Source of the DNA: Hyphomicrobium_A sp965243865
GTDB taxonomy: Bacteria > Pseudomonadota > Alphaproteobacteria > Rhizobiales > Hyphomicrobiaceae
Direction of reading: 5' to 3'
Assembly: GCF_965243865.1 (NCBI RefSeq)
Contig: NZ_OZ251603.1
Span: 2,480,001 to 2,544,000 of the forward strand
DNA length: 64,000 nucleotides
Under the pieces are notes generated by a model, which ran no database searches, was not told where the DNA came from, and worked only from the letters and a program-made list of their open reading frames with translations. A program made the position numbers and the translations under genes. This document shows, in pieces, positions 6,521 to 14,836 of the stretch (positions are counted from its first letter, which is position 1; the number at the start of each line of letters is the position of its first letter).

Positions 6521-9100
6521 CTACCCTGCTGCGGCTGCCCGGACACCCTCTCTGCCGGCGGCCAGGATCTCGCGCTTGCCGGTGCTCCCCGCGGCGCTGA
6601 TCAGGCCTTCCTGCTCCATGCGCTCGATAAGGTCGGCGGCGCGGTTGTATCCGATCGACAGACGCCGCTGGATGTAGCTCGTCGACGCCTTGCGATCCCG
6701 CAGCACGATGGCGACGGCCATGTCGTAGAGGTCGTCCTCGCTTGTGGCACGCGCGTCCGCACCCGGACCGTCCGACGCGGGCGGCGTATCGGTGATTCCG
6801 TCGATGTATTCCGGCGCGCCCTGCTTGCGCAGTGCCTCCGCGATCCGCTCGACTTCCTCGTCGGAAACGAACGGGCCGTGCGCACGGATAATCTGCCCCA
6901 TGCCCAGCGAATAGAGCATGTCGCCCTGGCCCAACAGCTGCTCGGCGCCCTGCTCGTTGAGGATTGTGCGGCTGTCGATCTTCGAAGCAACCTTGAAGCT
7001 GATGCGCGCCGGGAAGTTCGCCTTGATGGTGCCGGTGACGATATCGACCGACGGCCGCTGCGTCGCCATGATGAGGTGGATGCCGGCCGCGCGCGCCATC
7101 TGCGCCAGCCGCTGCACGGCCGCCTCGATCTCCTTGCCGGCGACGATCATCAGATCCGCGAACTCATCGACCACCACCACGATGAACGGCATCGTCTCGG
7201 CAGCCATTTCCTGCTCAGCGTAGACGGCAGCGCCCGTTGCCTCGTCGAAGCCCGTCTGCACCGTGCGCGTCAGTTGCTCGCCGCGGCTCTGCGCTTTCTT
7301 CACGCGGGCGTTGAACGCCTCGATGTTGCGTACTGACAGCGCCGCCATGCGCTTGTAGCGCTCTTCCATCTCGCCAACGACCCAGTTGAGGGCCGCGACG
7401 GCCTTGTGCGGATCGGTCACGACAGGCGTCAGAAGGTGCGGAATGCCGTTGTAGACCGACAGCTCCAGCATCTTTGGATCGATCATCAAAAGGCGGCAGT
7501 CTTCAGGTGAGCGCCGATAGAGCAGCGACAGGATCATCGCGTTGATGCCCACCGACTTGCCCGAGCCGGTAGTGCCGGCGACGAGCAGATGCGGCATCCG
7601 CGCGAGGTCGGCAACAATCGGCTCGCCGCCGATCGACTTGCCGAGCGCCATCGGCAGCGCCGCGTCGGAAGCGGTGAATGCGTTGGCTTCAAAAATGTCG
7701 CGCAGATACACGGTCTCGCGCCGCACGTTCGGCAGCTCGATTCCGATCACGTTGCGGCCGGGCACGATGGCAGCGCGCGCCGACGTCACGCTCAGCGAGC
7801 GCGCAATGTCTTCAGCTAGCGCCACGACGCGTGAGGACTTGGTGCCGCGCGCGGGTTCCAGCTCAAACAGCGTTACGACCGGACCCGGGCGGATCTCGCG
7901 TACTTCACCCTTGATGGAGAAGTCGGCCAGAACCTCTTCGAGCAAGCGCGCGGTGCCACGCAGCACCGACTGCGTAAACGTCGGAGTGTTCTTAGAGGCC
8001 GGCCTGCGCAGGAGGTTCATCGACGGGGCGCGATAAGCTGGCGCCACGCGTGCCTGGGCAATGCCTCCAAGCATAGTGGAGCGCTTCGCCTTGCCGCCAC
8101 GCTTGGCAGCTTCTGGCGCAACCTCGATGATTTGCGGCTCGCCATCGGGTGAGCGCTTGGCGTTGGCCGGAGCAAAGCGGCGCGCAATCGCGCGGCTCTC
8201 TGCATCGGTGCTGTCGTCGAATTCTGCATCGTGGCCGCCGGGGATGTCACCGCCAGCACCTGCGGCCCGGCGTGCAACCACGGCATCGGCGAACGCGGCT
8301 TGCACATTTTGCGGCCGCTCGAACGTAGCCGGCCCCGGAAGGAACGGCTCGCGACGCGGCGCACTGCGTTTAGGCTCGCTCGGAACGGTGTAGCGAATGG
8401 GTTCGGTGACGCTGTCGGCCGGCTCGAAAGTGACCTGCGCTCTGGCGAAATATTCGCCCATCCATTCGGGGATCAGTGGACCACGGCGGCGCGACAGGCG
8501 CCGGCTGCGTTCCACGAGCCGCATGATGTCGTCGCGCTCGAGGCCGAGGCTATAGCCCAGCATGCCGAAGCCGCACAGGAAGTAGGCCAAGCCAGCGAGA
8601 GGCAGCATGCTCTCTGCGCCCACGGCGTCGAATAGCGTTGCTGTCAGCCTCTGCACCCAGTCGCCGACGATGCCGCCGAAGCTATGGCCGAACGGCCACC
8701 CGGCCGATAATGGCACCGCGGCGAACCCGCCTGCGAGCAGCAATACAGCCAGAGGAAAGAGGCTTGTCTTCTTGCGGTTGGCAGAAAGGCGCTCGGCGAG
8801 CATCAGCTCCAGCCCCCAGAACATGGGAGCGAGCAGAACGAACACGCCTGCAAAACCTAATGTGTTGAGAAGCACGTCGGCAAAGATCGCGCCGGCCGAG
8901 CCAAGCGCGTTGGTTGCCGCTCCATCAGCAGCGTGCGTCAGGCTGGGATCCGCTTGCGACCAGGTGAGCAGGCTGGCCCAGGCCGCACCTACTGACACCA
9001 GGAGCGCGAGCCCACCGGCACGGATTGACAATCCAATCAGCCTGTCTTCGACAGTAGCCGGAAGCAGGCGTCTCGGGTCGCTTGACTCGAGGGGACGCAT
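6521..9100 (-). CDS. ftsK: DNA translocase FtsK
   Basis: An 859-residue septal DNA pump that couples chromosome dimer resolution to division. About four N-terminal membrane segments lie within residues 25-195, followed by a low-complexity linker. The motor domain has Walker A GTTGSGKSV and Walker B VVVDEFADLM, and ATQRPSVDIVTGTIKANFPARISF follows. The C-terminal gamma winged helix (YIQRRLSIGYNRAADLIERMEQEG) would bind KOPS. Length is normal for alphaproteobacteria. It is flanked by a dapC-type aminotransferase upstream and lolA downstream on the same strand. Confidence 0.97.
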   Translation of the reverse strand: MRPLESSDPRRLLPATVEDRLIGLSIRAGGLALLVSVGAAWASLLTWSQADPSLTHAADGAATNALGSAGAIFADVLLNTLGFAGVFVLLAPMFWGLELMLAERLSANRKKTSLFPLAVLLLAGGFAAVPLSAGWPFGHSFGGIVGDWVQRLTATLFDAVGAESMLPLAGLAYFLCGFGMLGYSLGLERDDIMRLVERSRRLSRRRGPLIPEWMGEYFARAQVTFEPADSVTEPIRYTVPSEPKRSAPRREPFLPGPATFERPQNVQAAFADAVVARRAAGAGGDIPGGHDAEFDDSTDAESRAIARRFAPANAKRSPDGEPQIIEVAPEAAKRGGKAKRSTMLGGIAQARVAPAYRAPSMNLLRRPASKNTPTFTQSVLRGTARLLEEVLADFSIKGEVREIRPGPVVTLFELEPARGTKSSRVVALAEDIARSLSVTSARAAIVPGRNVIGIELPNVRRETVYLRDIFEANAFTASDAALPMALGKSIGGEPIVADLARMPHLLVAGTTGSGKSVGINAMILSLLYRRSPEDCRLLMIDPKMLELSVYNGIPHLLTPVVTDPHKAVAALNWVVGEMEERYKRMAALSVRNIEAFNARVKKAQSRGEQLTRTVQTGFDEATGAAVYAEQEMAAETMPFIVVVVDEFADLMIVAGKEIEAAVQRLAQMARAAGIHLIMATQRPSVDIVTGTIKANFPARISFKVASKIDSRTILNEQGAEQLLGQGDMLYSLGMGQIIRAHGPFVSDEEVERIAEALRKQGAPEYIDGITDTPPASDGPGADARATSEDDLYDMAVAIVLRDRKASTSYIQRRLSIGYNRAADLIERMEQEGLISAAGSTGKREILAAGREGVRAAAAG

Positions 9101-9117
9101 TTCGAACGTACTCTACG

Positions 9118-10335
9118 CTACGCAAGTACTACTACTAATCGTTCGAGTGCCTCACCGACGGTCACCGCATCGCGAACCAGCGCCAGGCGCACATAGTCTG
9201 CTCCTGGATTGATCCCATTGCGCCCAGCTTGCGCCAGGTAGGCACCAGGGATCACCTTGACACCTGCGCCTTGCCATAAGGTTACTGTTGCCTGAGCGGA
9301 ACCGCCAAACTTGCTGACATCCAACCACAAAAAGAAACCGCCAGCCGGTCTCTGGTAACCGTATTTGCCCGCCAGAATGCGGTCGGCGACATCGTATTTT
9401 GCCCGGTACGCCGCCCGGTTTGCCTCAACGTGGGCCTCGTCTGACCACACGGCGGCGGACACGAACTGCGTCGGTCCCGGCACCTGCGGCGCCACCATGT
9501 TGCGCAGCTCCGCAAAAATTTCGATGAACCGCCTGTCGCCCGCGCAAAACCCCGACCGCAGCCCTGGCAGGTTCGACCGCTTCGACAGCGAATTGAAAAC
9601 GATCAGATTGTCGAACCGCTGCGGCGTCGCCGCCGCGACTTCCAGTCCTCCGGGCGGAGGCACATCCGAGTAGATCTCGGAATAGCACTCGTCGAAGAAC
9701 AAGACGAAATCGTACGCGCGCGCCAGATCGAGCGCCCGCCGGATGTATTCGCGGCTCGCGACCGCGCCTTGCGGGTTCGCTGGCGAGCAGAGATAGAAGG
9801 CCACCGTGCGCTCTAACAGCGCCTTATCGTGCTCCAGCTCATCCAGGTCCGGCAGGAAACCGCTTTCCGCTGTGGCGTTGAGGAATACCGGCTCTGCATC
9901 GATCGCGAGGGCGCCGCCCACATACGCGCTGTAGTAGGGATTGCACATCAGAACCGCTTGCCGGCCGCTGACGCTTTTGCGCCCCGCCGCCGATAGCGCA
10001 GCAAGGAAAAGCCCTTCTCGTGAGCCATTTATCGGCAGAATTTCACTGTCGGCGTCCGGCGCCGCGGCGGTACCGTAGCGCCGCTCCGACCACGTCGAGA
10101 TCGCCTCGCGCAGAGCCTGCGTGCCCCGGATCGGCGGATACTGCCCGTAGCTTGCCACGGCCTCGGCCAGCTTGTCCGGGACGAACGCCGGCATCGGCTC
10201 GCGCGGCTCCCCGATTGTCAGATCGATCGGCACTTGATGCCCGGCTGGAGACGAACCCAGCAGCTTCCGCAGTTGCGTGAAAGGCGAAAGCACAGCGCCG
10301 TTGGCAAGCGCTGCCAGTCCGGAGGGCGTGGTCAT
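9118..10335 (-). CDS. dapC: Class I/II PLP-dependent aminotransferase, DapC type
   Basis: The 405-residue product is a fold-type I aminotransferase. Visible are YPPIRGTQALREAI, NPYYSAYVGGAL, NPQGAV, the Asp-Glu-Cys-Tyr stretch FDECYSEIYSD and the Schiff-base Lys in FNSLSKRSNLPGLRSGF. This subgroup next to ftsK is generally called succinyldiaminopimelate or related amino-acid aminotransferase (lysine/peptidoglycan precursor path); substrate cannot be told from sequence. The gene ends 17 bases before the ftsK start, so the two are probably co-transcribed. Confidence 0.85.
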   Translation of the reverse strand: MTTPSGLAALANGAVLSPFTQLRKLLGSSPAGHQVPIDLTIGEPREPMPAFVPDKLAEAVASYGQYPPIRGTQALREAISTWSERRYGTAAAPDADSEILPINGSREGLFLAALSAAGRKSVSGRQAVLMCNPYYSAYVGGALAIDAEPVFLNATAESGFLPDLDELEHDKALLERTVAFYLCSPANPQGAVASREYIRRALDLARAYDFVLFFDECYSEIYSDVPPPGGLEVAAATPQRFDNLIVFNSLSKRSNLPGLRSGFCAGDRRFIEIFAELRNMVAPQVPGPTQFVSAAVWSDEAHVEANRAAYRAKYDVADRILAGKYGYQRPAGGFFLWLDVSKFGGSAQATVTLWQGAGVKVIPGAYLAQAGRNGINPGADYVRLALVRDAVTVGEALERLVVVLA

Positions 10336-10494
10336 GGTCGAACCCTGAGTGCCGACGGCAGCCGCTGTCGGCCGCTGCTGTCGCTGCCAATAGCGGCCGC
10401 GCGCGCCAGCGTCTACAGCGACTACGCTCAGGCAGTCAGAGAATTACGATCGGTGATGCCGCCGGGACTGCGGGCGCGCGAGCGCTCTTGTCGA

Positions 10495-10623
10495 TCAGAC
10501 GCGCGCCAGCAGGTGGTCGGCCGAGACGACATTTACGCTGCTTCCGAGGCGGAGCGAACCGGTGCAGCCAGACAGTTGAACGGCTAGGAGGGCGAGGAGG
10601 GTCGCCAGAAGAACTCGGTACAT
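10495..10623 (-). CDS. Small entericidin-like lipoprotein
   Basis: A 42-codon gene: basic start MYRVLLATLLALLAVQ, lipobox LSGC, then a short Gly/Ser-rich mature part ending LLARV. The ATG at 10623 sits six bases after GGAG; another in-frame ATG at 10629 touches that GGAG and is less likely. Small lipoproteins of this kind resemble entericidins or SPI-type peptides of alphaproteobacteria, exported by Sec, lipidated at Cys and placed in the envelope. Function is unknown. It stands alone between divergent genes. Confidence 0.6.
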   Translation of the reverse strand: MYRVLLATLLALLAVQLSGCTGSLRLGSSVNVVSADHLLARV

Positions 10624-10799
10624 ACGCATCTCCGAGGGTCCAGATTGGATCGCCATTGGCGCTGAACCGGAGGGTGAATAATTTAGGTTAAAAATTCGTA
10701 GACGAATGGCCGGCTGCGCACCGTTCCGTTGGTTATACGAGAAAAATCCCCGCGCCTCTCCAACGGGCTAGCTTAGCCTCGTACCCGGAGCGCGACACC

Positions 10800-11231
10800 T
10801 TGCCCATCGCCGAATACGCCCGCTGTATCCTCTCGATCGCCGAGACCGTGCACTGCTGGCTTGCGGCCCTTAGCGCCCTCGACGGCGCCCGCCGGGCGCG
10901 GGTTGCGGCCTACTCCGAGAAGATCGCCGCCACCCTTGATCGCGCCAGCGTGGCCCTGAGGCAGCTCGAGGCAGCCCCGCGCGACCGGTCGGCTCGTGAG
11001 CGGGCCGTGCGCGAACTCGGGCGCATCAGCGGCTACATCGAAACAATGGTCGAGGTTCTCGAGCATCACCTTGACGGGCGCAAGCTCGCAGGAGTTAAAA
11101 GGCGCTTAGAGTTGCTTCGGCCAGGGGAGCTGACGAAAACCGTCGTCGCAGGCCGCAAGCCTACCCATATCGACCGCTTGGCCTCGGCCGAGGGCTATTT
11201 CCAGGCTCTCGCAGACGGGCTCAGAATGTAA
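10800..11231 (+). CDS. Hypothetical helical protein
   Basis: I do not recognise this 143-residue protein. It is Ala/Arg/Leu-rich and predicted almost wholly helical, with no signal peptide or membrane segment. It begins with TTG at 10800 after GGAGCGCGACACC; no ATG gives a better start. It ends 20 bases before leuD on the same strand, which suggests co-transcription but not a shared role. Confidence 0.5.
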   Translation: MPIAEYARCILSIAETVHCWLAALSALDGARRARVAAYSEKIAATLDRASVALRQLEAAPRDRSARERAVRELGRISGYIETMVEVLEHHLDGRKLAGVKRRLELLRPGELTKTVVAGRKPTHIDRLASAEGYFQALADGLRM

Positions 11232-11251
11232 GGCGCTGAAAGAAAGCCAGC

Positions 11252-11857
11252 ATGGACAAGTTCACGACCTTGACCGGTGTCGCCGCTCCGCTGCCGCTGC
11301 GCAACATCGACACCGACATGATCATCCCCAAGCAGTTCCTGAAGACCATCAAGCGCACCGGGCTCGGCAAGAGCCTGTTCTACGAGATGCGCTATGACCA
11401 GGACGGTAAGGAGATTCCCGAGTTCGTCCTCAACCAGCCGGCGTATCGCCAGGCGACGATCCTCGTCACCGGCGAGAACTTTGGCTGTGGCTCGTCGCGC
11501 GAGCATGCACCCTGGTCGCTGCTCGATTTCGGCATCCGCTGCATCATCGCCCCGGACTTCGCTGACATCTTCTATAACAACTGCTTCCAGAACGGCATTC
11601 TGCCCATCAAGCTGCCGCAGTCCGAAGTCGACAAGCTGATGGACGATGCGAGCCGCGGCGCCAACGCCACGCTCACGGTCGATCTGGAGAAGCAGGAGAT
11701 CCGTGGTCCAGACGGCGGCGTCATCAAGTTCGACATCGATCCATTCCGCAAGCACTGCCTGCTCAACGGTCTCGATGCCATCGGTCTGACGCTCGAGAAG
11801 AAGCAGGCGATCGAGAAGTTCGAGACATCGGCCTCTGAATCGCGGCCCTGGCTGTAA
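11252..11857 (+). CDS. leuD: 3-isopropylmalate dehydratase small subunit
   Basis: The 201-residue swivel-domain subunit pairs with LeuC to isomerise 2- to 3-isopropylmalate in leucine synthesis. Family landmarks are NIDTDMIIPKQFLKTIKRTGLG, the GENFGCGSSREHAPWSL loop that binds substrate, and NNCFQNGILPI. Length matches LeuD of proteobacteria. leuC is not in the window, which is usual for this group. Confidence 0.97.
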   Translation: MDKFTTLTGVAAPLPLRNIDTDMIIPKQFLKTIKRTGLGKSLFYEMRYDQDGKEIPEFVLNQPAYRQATILVTGENFGCGSSREHAPWSLLDFGIRCIIAPDFADIFYNNCFQNGILPIKLPQSEVDKLMDDASRGANATLTVDLEKQEIRGPDGGVIKFDIDPFRKHCLLNGLDAIGLTLEKKQAIEKFETSASESRPWL

Positions 11858-11912
11858 CAGCCGCTCCCGCCCTCCCGTATCCCGGTTATCACTGGATCAC
11901 CGGGAGGGCGCC

Positions 11913-12398
11913 ATGTGGCGATCAGCACTGATCTTTCTCGCGGGCGGAGTTCTCGGCACGGCCTTTGGCACGGCGCTCGGATTTTTCCTTTTCCCCTACG
12001 TTTTCCCGCCGCCGCCTGCGACTGAGCAATTGACCGCTGCCGAACAAACCTCGCGGCTCGCCAAAGGCTCTTTCATCCACGCCAACCCGTCGGACCCCGT
12101 GCATTACGGCAAGGGGGGCGTAACGGTGTATGACGGTGTTCTGTTTCTGGAGCCGGACTTCGAAGTCGGCCCCGGCCCGGACTTTCACGTCTACCTTGTG
12201 CCCAAGCAGGGCGTTCGCTCCTCGGCAGATCTGGCAGACGCAAAATTTGTTGATCTCGGAAAGCTTCGCAGCTTCAAGGGCAGCCAAAAATATGCGATCC
12301 CCGCGGGGACGGATCTGAAGGCCTATCCGAGCGTCGTCATTTGGTGTCAGCAGTTCGGGGTTCTGATATCGCCTGCTGACCTCGCGTTCGAGGGCTAG
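11913..12398 (+). CDS. DM13-domain membrane-anchored protein
   Basis: 161 residues: an N-terminal membrane anchor (residues 4-30), a short Pro-rich linker, then a DM13-like domain. It shows GSFIHANPSDPVHYGKGGVTVYDG, DFHVYLV and VVIWCQQFGVLISPADL, the last holding the Cys typical of DM13 modules. DM13 domains are proposed to take part in redox or electron-transfer reactions at the cell surface; here this is family knowledge only. The gene lies between leuD and a glyoxalase-fold gene on the same strand. Confidence 0.75.
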   Translation: MWRSALIFLAGGVLGTAFGTALGFFLFPYVFPPPPATEQLTAAEQTSRLAKGSFIHANPSDPVHYGKGGVTVYDGVLFLEPDFEVGPGPDFHVYLVPKQGVRSSADLADAKFVDLGKLRSFKGSQKYAIPAGTDLKAYPSVVIWCQQFGVLISPADLAFEG

Positions 12399-12424
12399 CA
12401 CAAGCAGCAAAACTAGGAGGCCGC

Positions 12425-12820
12425 GTGGCTAAGCCGATCCACATGATGGTGCGTGTTCTCGACGAGGCCCGCAGCGTCGACTTCTACAACAAGGCGTTCG
12501 GCCTCGAGATTTCTCAGCGCGTCGATTTCCCCGACTTTACCCTCATCTACATGAAGGGCGAGCAATCGCCATTCGAGGTGGAGTTGACCGTCAACAAGGG
12601 CCGCACCGAGCCTTATGTGCTCGGCGACGGCTATGGCCACATCGCTTTCGTTGTCGACGACCTCGAAGCCGAGCACGCGCGCATCACGTCCGCCGGCCTT
12701 GGGCCGAAGGACATCAAGCAGATGACGCATGATGGAAAGCCGTTCGGAAGGTTCTTCTTCATCGAAGATCCCGACGGCTACAAGATCGAGGTCCTGCAAC
12801 GCGGCGGCCGCTTCAGCTGA
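12425..12820 (+). CDS. VOC-family protein, lactoylglutathione lyase-like
   Basis: A 131-residue glyoxalase/VOC fold with two beta-alpha-beta-beta-beta units: HMMVRVLDEARSVDFYNKAFGLEI and YGHIAFVVDDLEAEHARI, ending DPDGYKIEVLQRGG. Putative metal ligands His (near residue 6), Glu (in FEVELTV), His (GHIAF) and Glu (KIEVL) are all present, as in GloA. It would convert the methylglyoxal-glutathione hemithioacetal to S-lactoylglutathione, though related VOC enzymes differ. Start is GTG at 12425 after AGGAGGCC, a strong ribosome binding site. Confidence 0.8.
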   Translation: MAKPIHMMVRVLDEARSVDFYNKAFGLEISQRVDFPDFTLIYMKGEQSPFEVELTVNKGRTEPYVLGDGYGHIAFVVDDLEAEHARITSAGLGPKDIKQMTHDGKPFGRFFFIEDPDGYKIEVLQRGGRFS

Positions 12821-12839
12821 GCGGCCGCGTGCTGCACTC

Positions 12840-13097
12840 TTACCACTCGTAGTTCGACGACGGCTTCGGATAGCGGAGGCTCTTCGGAGTCTTCTGCGGC
12901 CACTGCGCGCCGAGATTCCGAAGGTAGGAGGACTCGCTCGGCTGGCACCAGATGTTGCCATAGAAGCCGAACGGTCCGTTGTACGGCTTGCAGTCGCCGC
13001 CGCTGCTGTACTGCCGGTAGCGGCCCGCATCTGCCGAGTGAGCGCCCATTGTCAGCGCCAGCCCTGCCACCAAAGCACCCACGAATAATCCGCGCAT
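12840..13097 (-). CDS. Small secreted hypothetical protein
   Basis: 85 residues with a clear signal peptide (LFVGALVAGLALTMGAHSADA). The Gly/Tyr/Trp-rich mature part contains two Cys (CKPYNG and WCQPSES) that could form a disulfide. No known domain is recognised. It is convergent with the glyoxalase-fold gene, with only 19 bases between them. Confidence 0.6.
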   Translation of the reverse strand: MRGLFVGALVAGLALTMGAHSADAGRYRQYSSGGDCKPYNGPFGFYGNIWCQPSESSYLRNLGAQWPQKTPKSLRYPKPSSNYEW

Positions 13098-13232
13098 CTG
13101 TCCCTCCGATGCATGAACTCATGCCGGTTTATCCGGCTGATCCATGGTTAGCGGAGCGAAGTTGCTTTCACGCTCGATCTGAGCCGAAGGATTGATTCAA
13201 ATGCCGGGTATTTGGGAAACGAACGCCAGCGC

Positions 13233-13769
13233 TTAGGCCAGTGCGGCTCGTGCTTCGGCTAGTGCCCCCGACAGCACGTGCGAAAACTCCCGGCGCTCAT
13301 CGTCGGTGAGAAAACGGGCGAACGCGAACTCGCGCCCATGCGAGGCGAGCCGCAGATCGGTGCGGCCTTGTGGCCCCTCCGCAATGAACACGCGCACCCA
13401 GTAGGGATTGAAGTCGAAGCTTTCCTGCTGGCCGGAAGGATGCACGCGCGTGATCGTCAGCGCCTGCGGCGTGAGGTCGACCTTCTCGTACAGACGCCCC
13501 GCGCGATAGTTCAGTCGGAAGGCGAGATAGACGAGCGCAACGTCGAGCCCGAAAAAGCCGAATACCGGCCAGGCGCCCTTCATCAAGAACACCATGCCGG
13601 TGATGAAGCTCACGCTGCCGATGGCGATCATCAGCACCAGAAACCCCTTCGGCCCCAGCGAGCGATGTGGATAGAGCACGGCGCGAAATTCGCCACGCTC
13701 GCGCGAGCCGTCGCTTGTTTCTGTGCGCGGCGCGATTGGCGCTTGTCTCGGATCGAGGTTTTCGCTCAT
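13233..13769 (-). CDS. DUF2244-domain membrane protein
   Basis: 178 residues with two membrane segments at about residues 40-80 and a cytoplasmic beta-rich C-terminal half containing NPYWVRV, the usual DUF2244 signature. In alphaproteobacteria this family is found next to endonuclease III or the cytochrome oxidase region and has no settled function. It is divergent from nth, with 30 bases between the starts. Confidence 0.8.
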   Translation of the reverse strand: MSENLDPRQAPIAPRTETSDGSRERGEFRAVLYPHRSLGPKGFLVLMIAIGSVSFITGMVFLMKGAWPVFGFFGLDVALVYLAFRLNYRAGRLYEKVDLTPQALTITRVHPSGQQESFDFNPYWVRVFIAEGPQGRTDLRLASHGREFAFARFLTDDERREFSHVLSGALAEARAALA

Positions 13770-13799
13770 CTGCCAAGCCTAGCGCGGGGAACGGCAGTT

Positions 13800-14591
13800 A
13801 TGAAGAGGCAGGGCGGCGAGGCCGCTAAACGACAACCAAAAGCGGCGGCGGCGAAAGCGCCGGCGAAGCCTGCCAAAGGTAAAGTGCGGCGCGGCAAGCT
13901 GCCGCCTGCGACGAGCGCTAAGCGCACGCGGGGCCGCAGCCGCACGCGCCTCTCCAAAGACGCAATCCAGGAGATGTTCTCGCGCTTTCAAGCAGCTGAT
14001 CCCGAGCCCAAGAGCGAGCTCGAATACGTCAATCCCTTCACGTTGCTGGTAGCTGTCGTGCTCTCCGCTCAGGCTACCGACGCCGGCGTCAACAAGGCTA
14101 CGCGTGCCCTCTTCGAAATTGCCGACACGCCAGAAAAGATGGTCCGCCTGGGCGAGGATGAAGTGCGCGACTTCATCAAGACGATCGGGCTCTATCGCAA
14201 CAAGGCGCACAACGTCATCGAGTTGTCTCGCCAGCTCGTCGCCAACCACGGCGGCAACGTCCCGCATGATCGGGCAGCGCTCGAAGCGCTCCCCGGCGTC
14301 GGCCGCAAGACGGCGAACGTCGTTCTGAATGTCGCCTTCGGCGAGCCGACCATGGCCGTCGATACGCATGTGTTCAGAGTTGCAAATCGAACAGGCCTAT
14401 CGAGCGGAAAGACACCACTCGAGGTCGAGGAGGACCTACTTCGGGCAATTCCTGCCGAGTTCGCTCTACACGCCCACCATTGGCTCATCCTGCATGGCCG
14501 CTACGTTTGCAAAGCGCGGTGTCCGGAATGTCCGGATTGCCTCGTTCGCGATATCTGCCTTTTCGACGCAAAAACGCCGTGTCCTGACTGA
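13800..14591 (+). CDS. nth: Endonuclease III (DNA glycosylase/AP lyase)
   Basis: 263 residues: a 40-residue Lys/Ala/Arg-rich leader and then the Nth fold. It removes oxidised pyrimidines and nicks abasic sites in base excision repair. The helix-hairpin-helix LPGVGRKTANVVL holds the catalytic Lys, VDTHVFRVANR holds the catalytic Asp, and the C-terminal C-x6-C-x2-C-x5-C 4Fe-4S loop is complete. ATG 13800 is chosen because it begins within the basic leader seen in relatives; a longer reading would overlap most of the divergent DUF2244 gene. Confidence 0.94.
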   Translation: MKRQGGEAAKRQPKAAAAKAPAKPAKGKVRRGKLPPATSAKRTRGRSRTRLSKDAIQEMFSRFQAADPEPKSELEYVNPFTLLVAVVLSAQATDAGVNKATRALFEIADTPEKMVRLGEDEVRDFIKTIGLYRNKAHNVIELSRQLVANHGGNVPHDRAALEALPGVGRKTANVVLNVAFGEPTMAVDTHVFRVANRTGLSSGKTPLEVEEDLLRAIPAEFALHAHHWLILHGRYVCKARCPECPDCLVRDICLFDAKTPCPD

Positions 14592-14836
14592 GGTAAGCGC
14601 CCGGACACATAATGTGATTGCTACAAAGGTTGGAGGAATCGCTCGGCATTAACATTCGCGGCTCGCGAAGCCCGATAAATACCGGTTAGCCGCGTCTTGC
14701 GGCAGCCAATTCCTTAACGCAGATCGCGACATTTGATTGAAACGCCGCGCGTCCACTTAAGTTGGCGCATACAGATGACTGCGTATCGTCCTCGTATACG
14801 GGCCACAGCCTGGCATGTGGAGGGGCACAATTCTCT

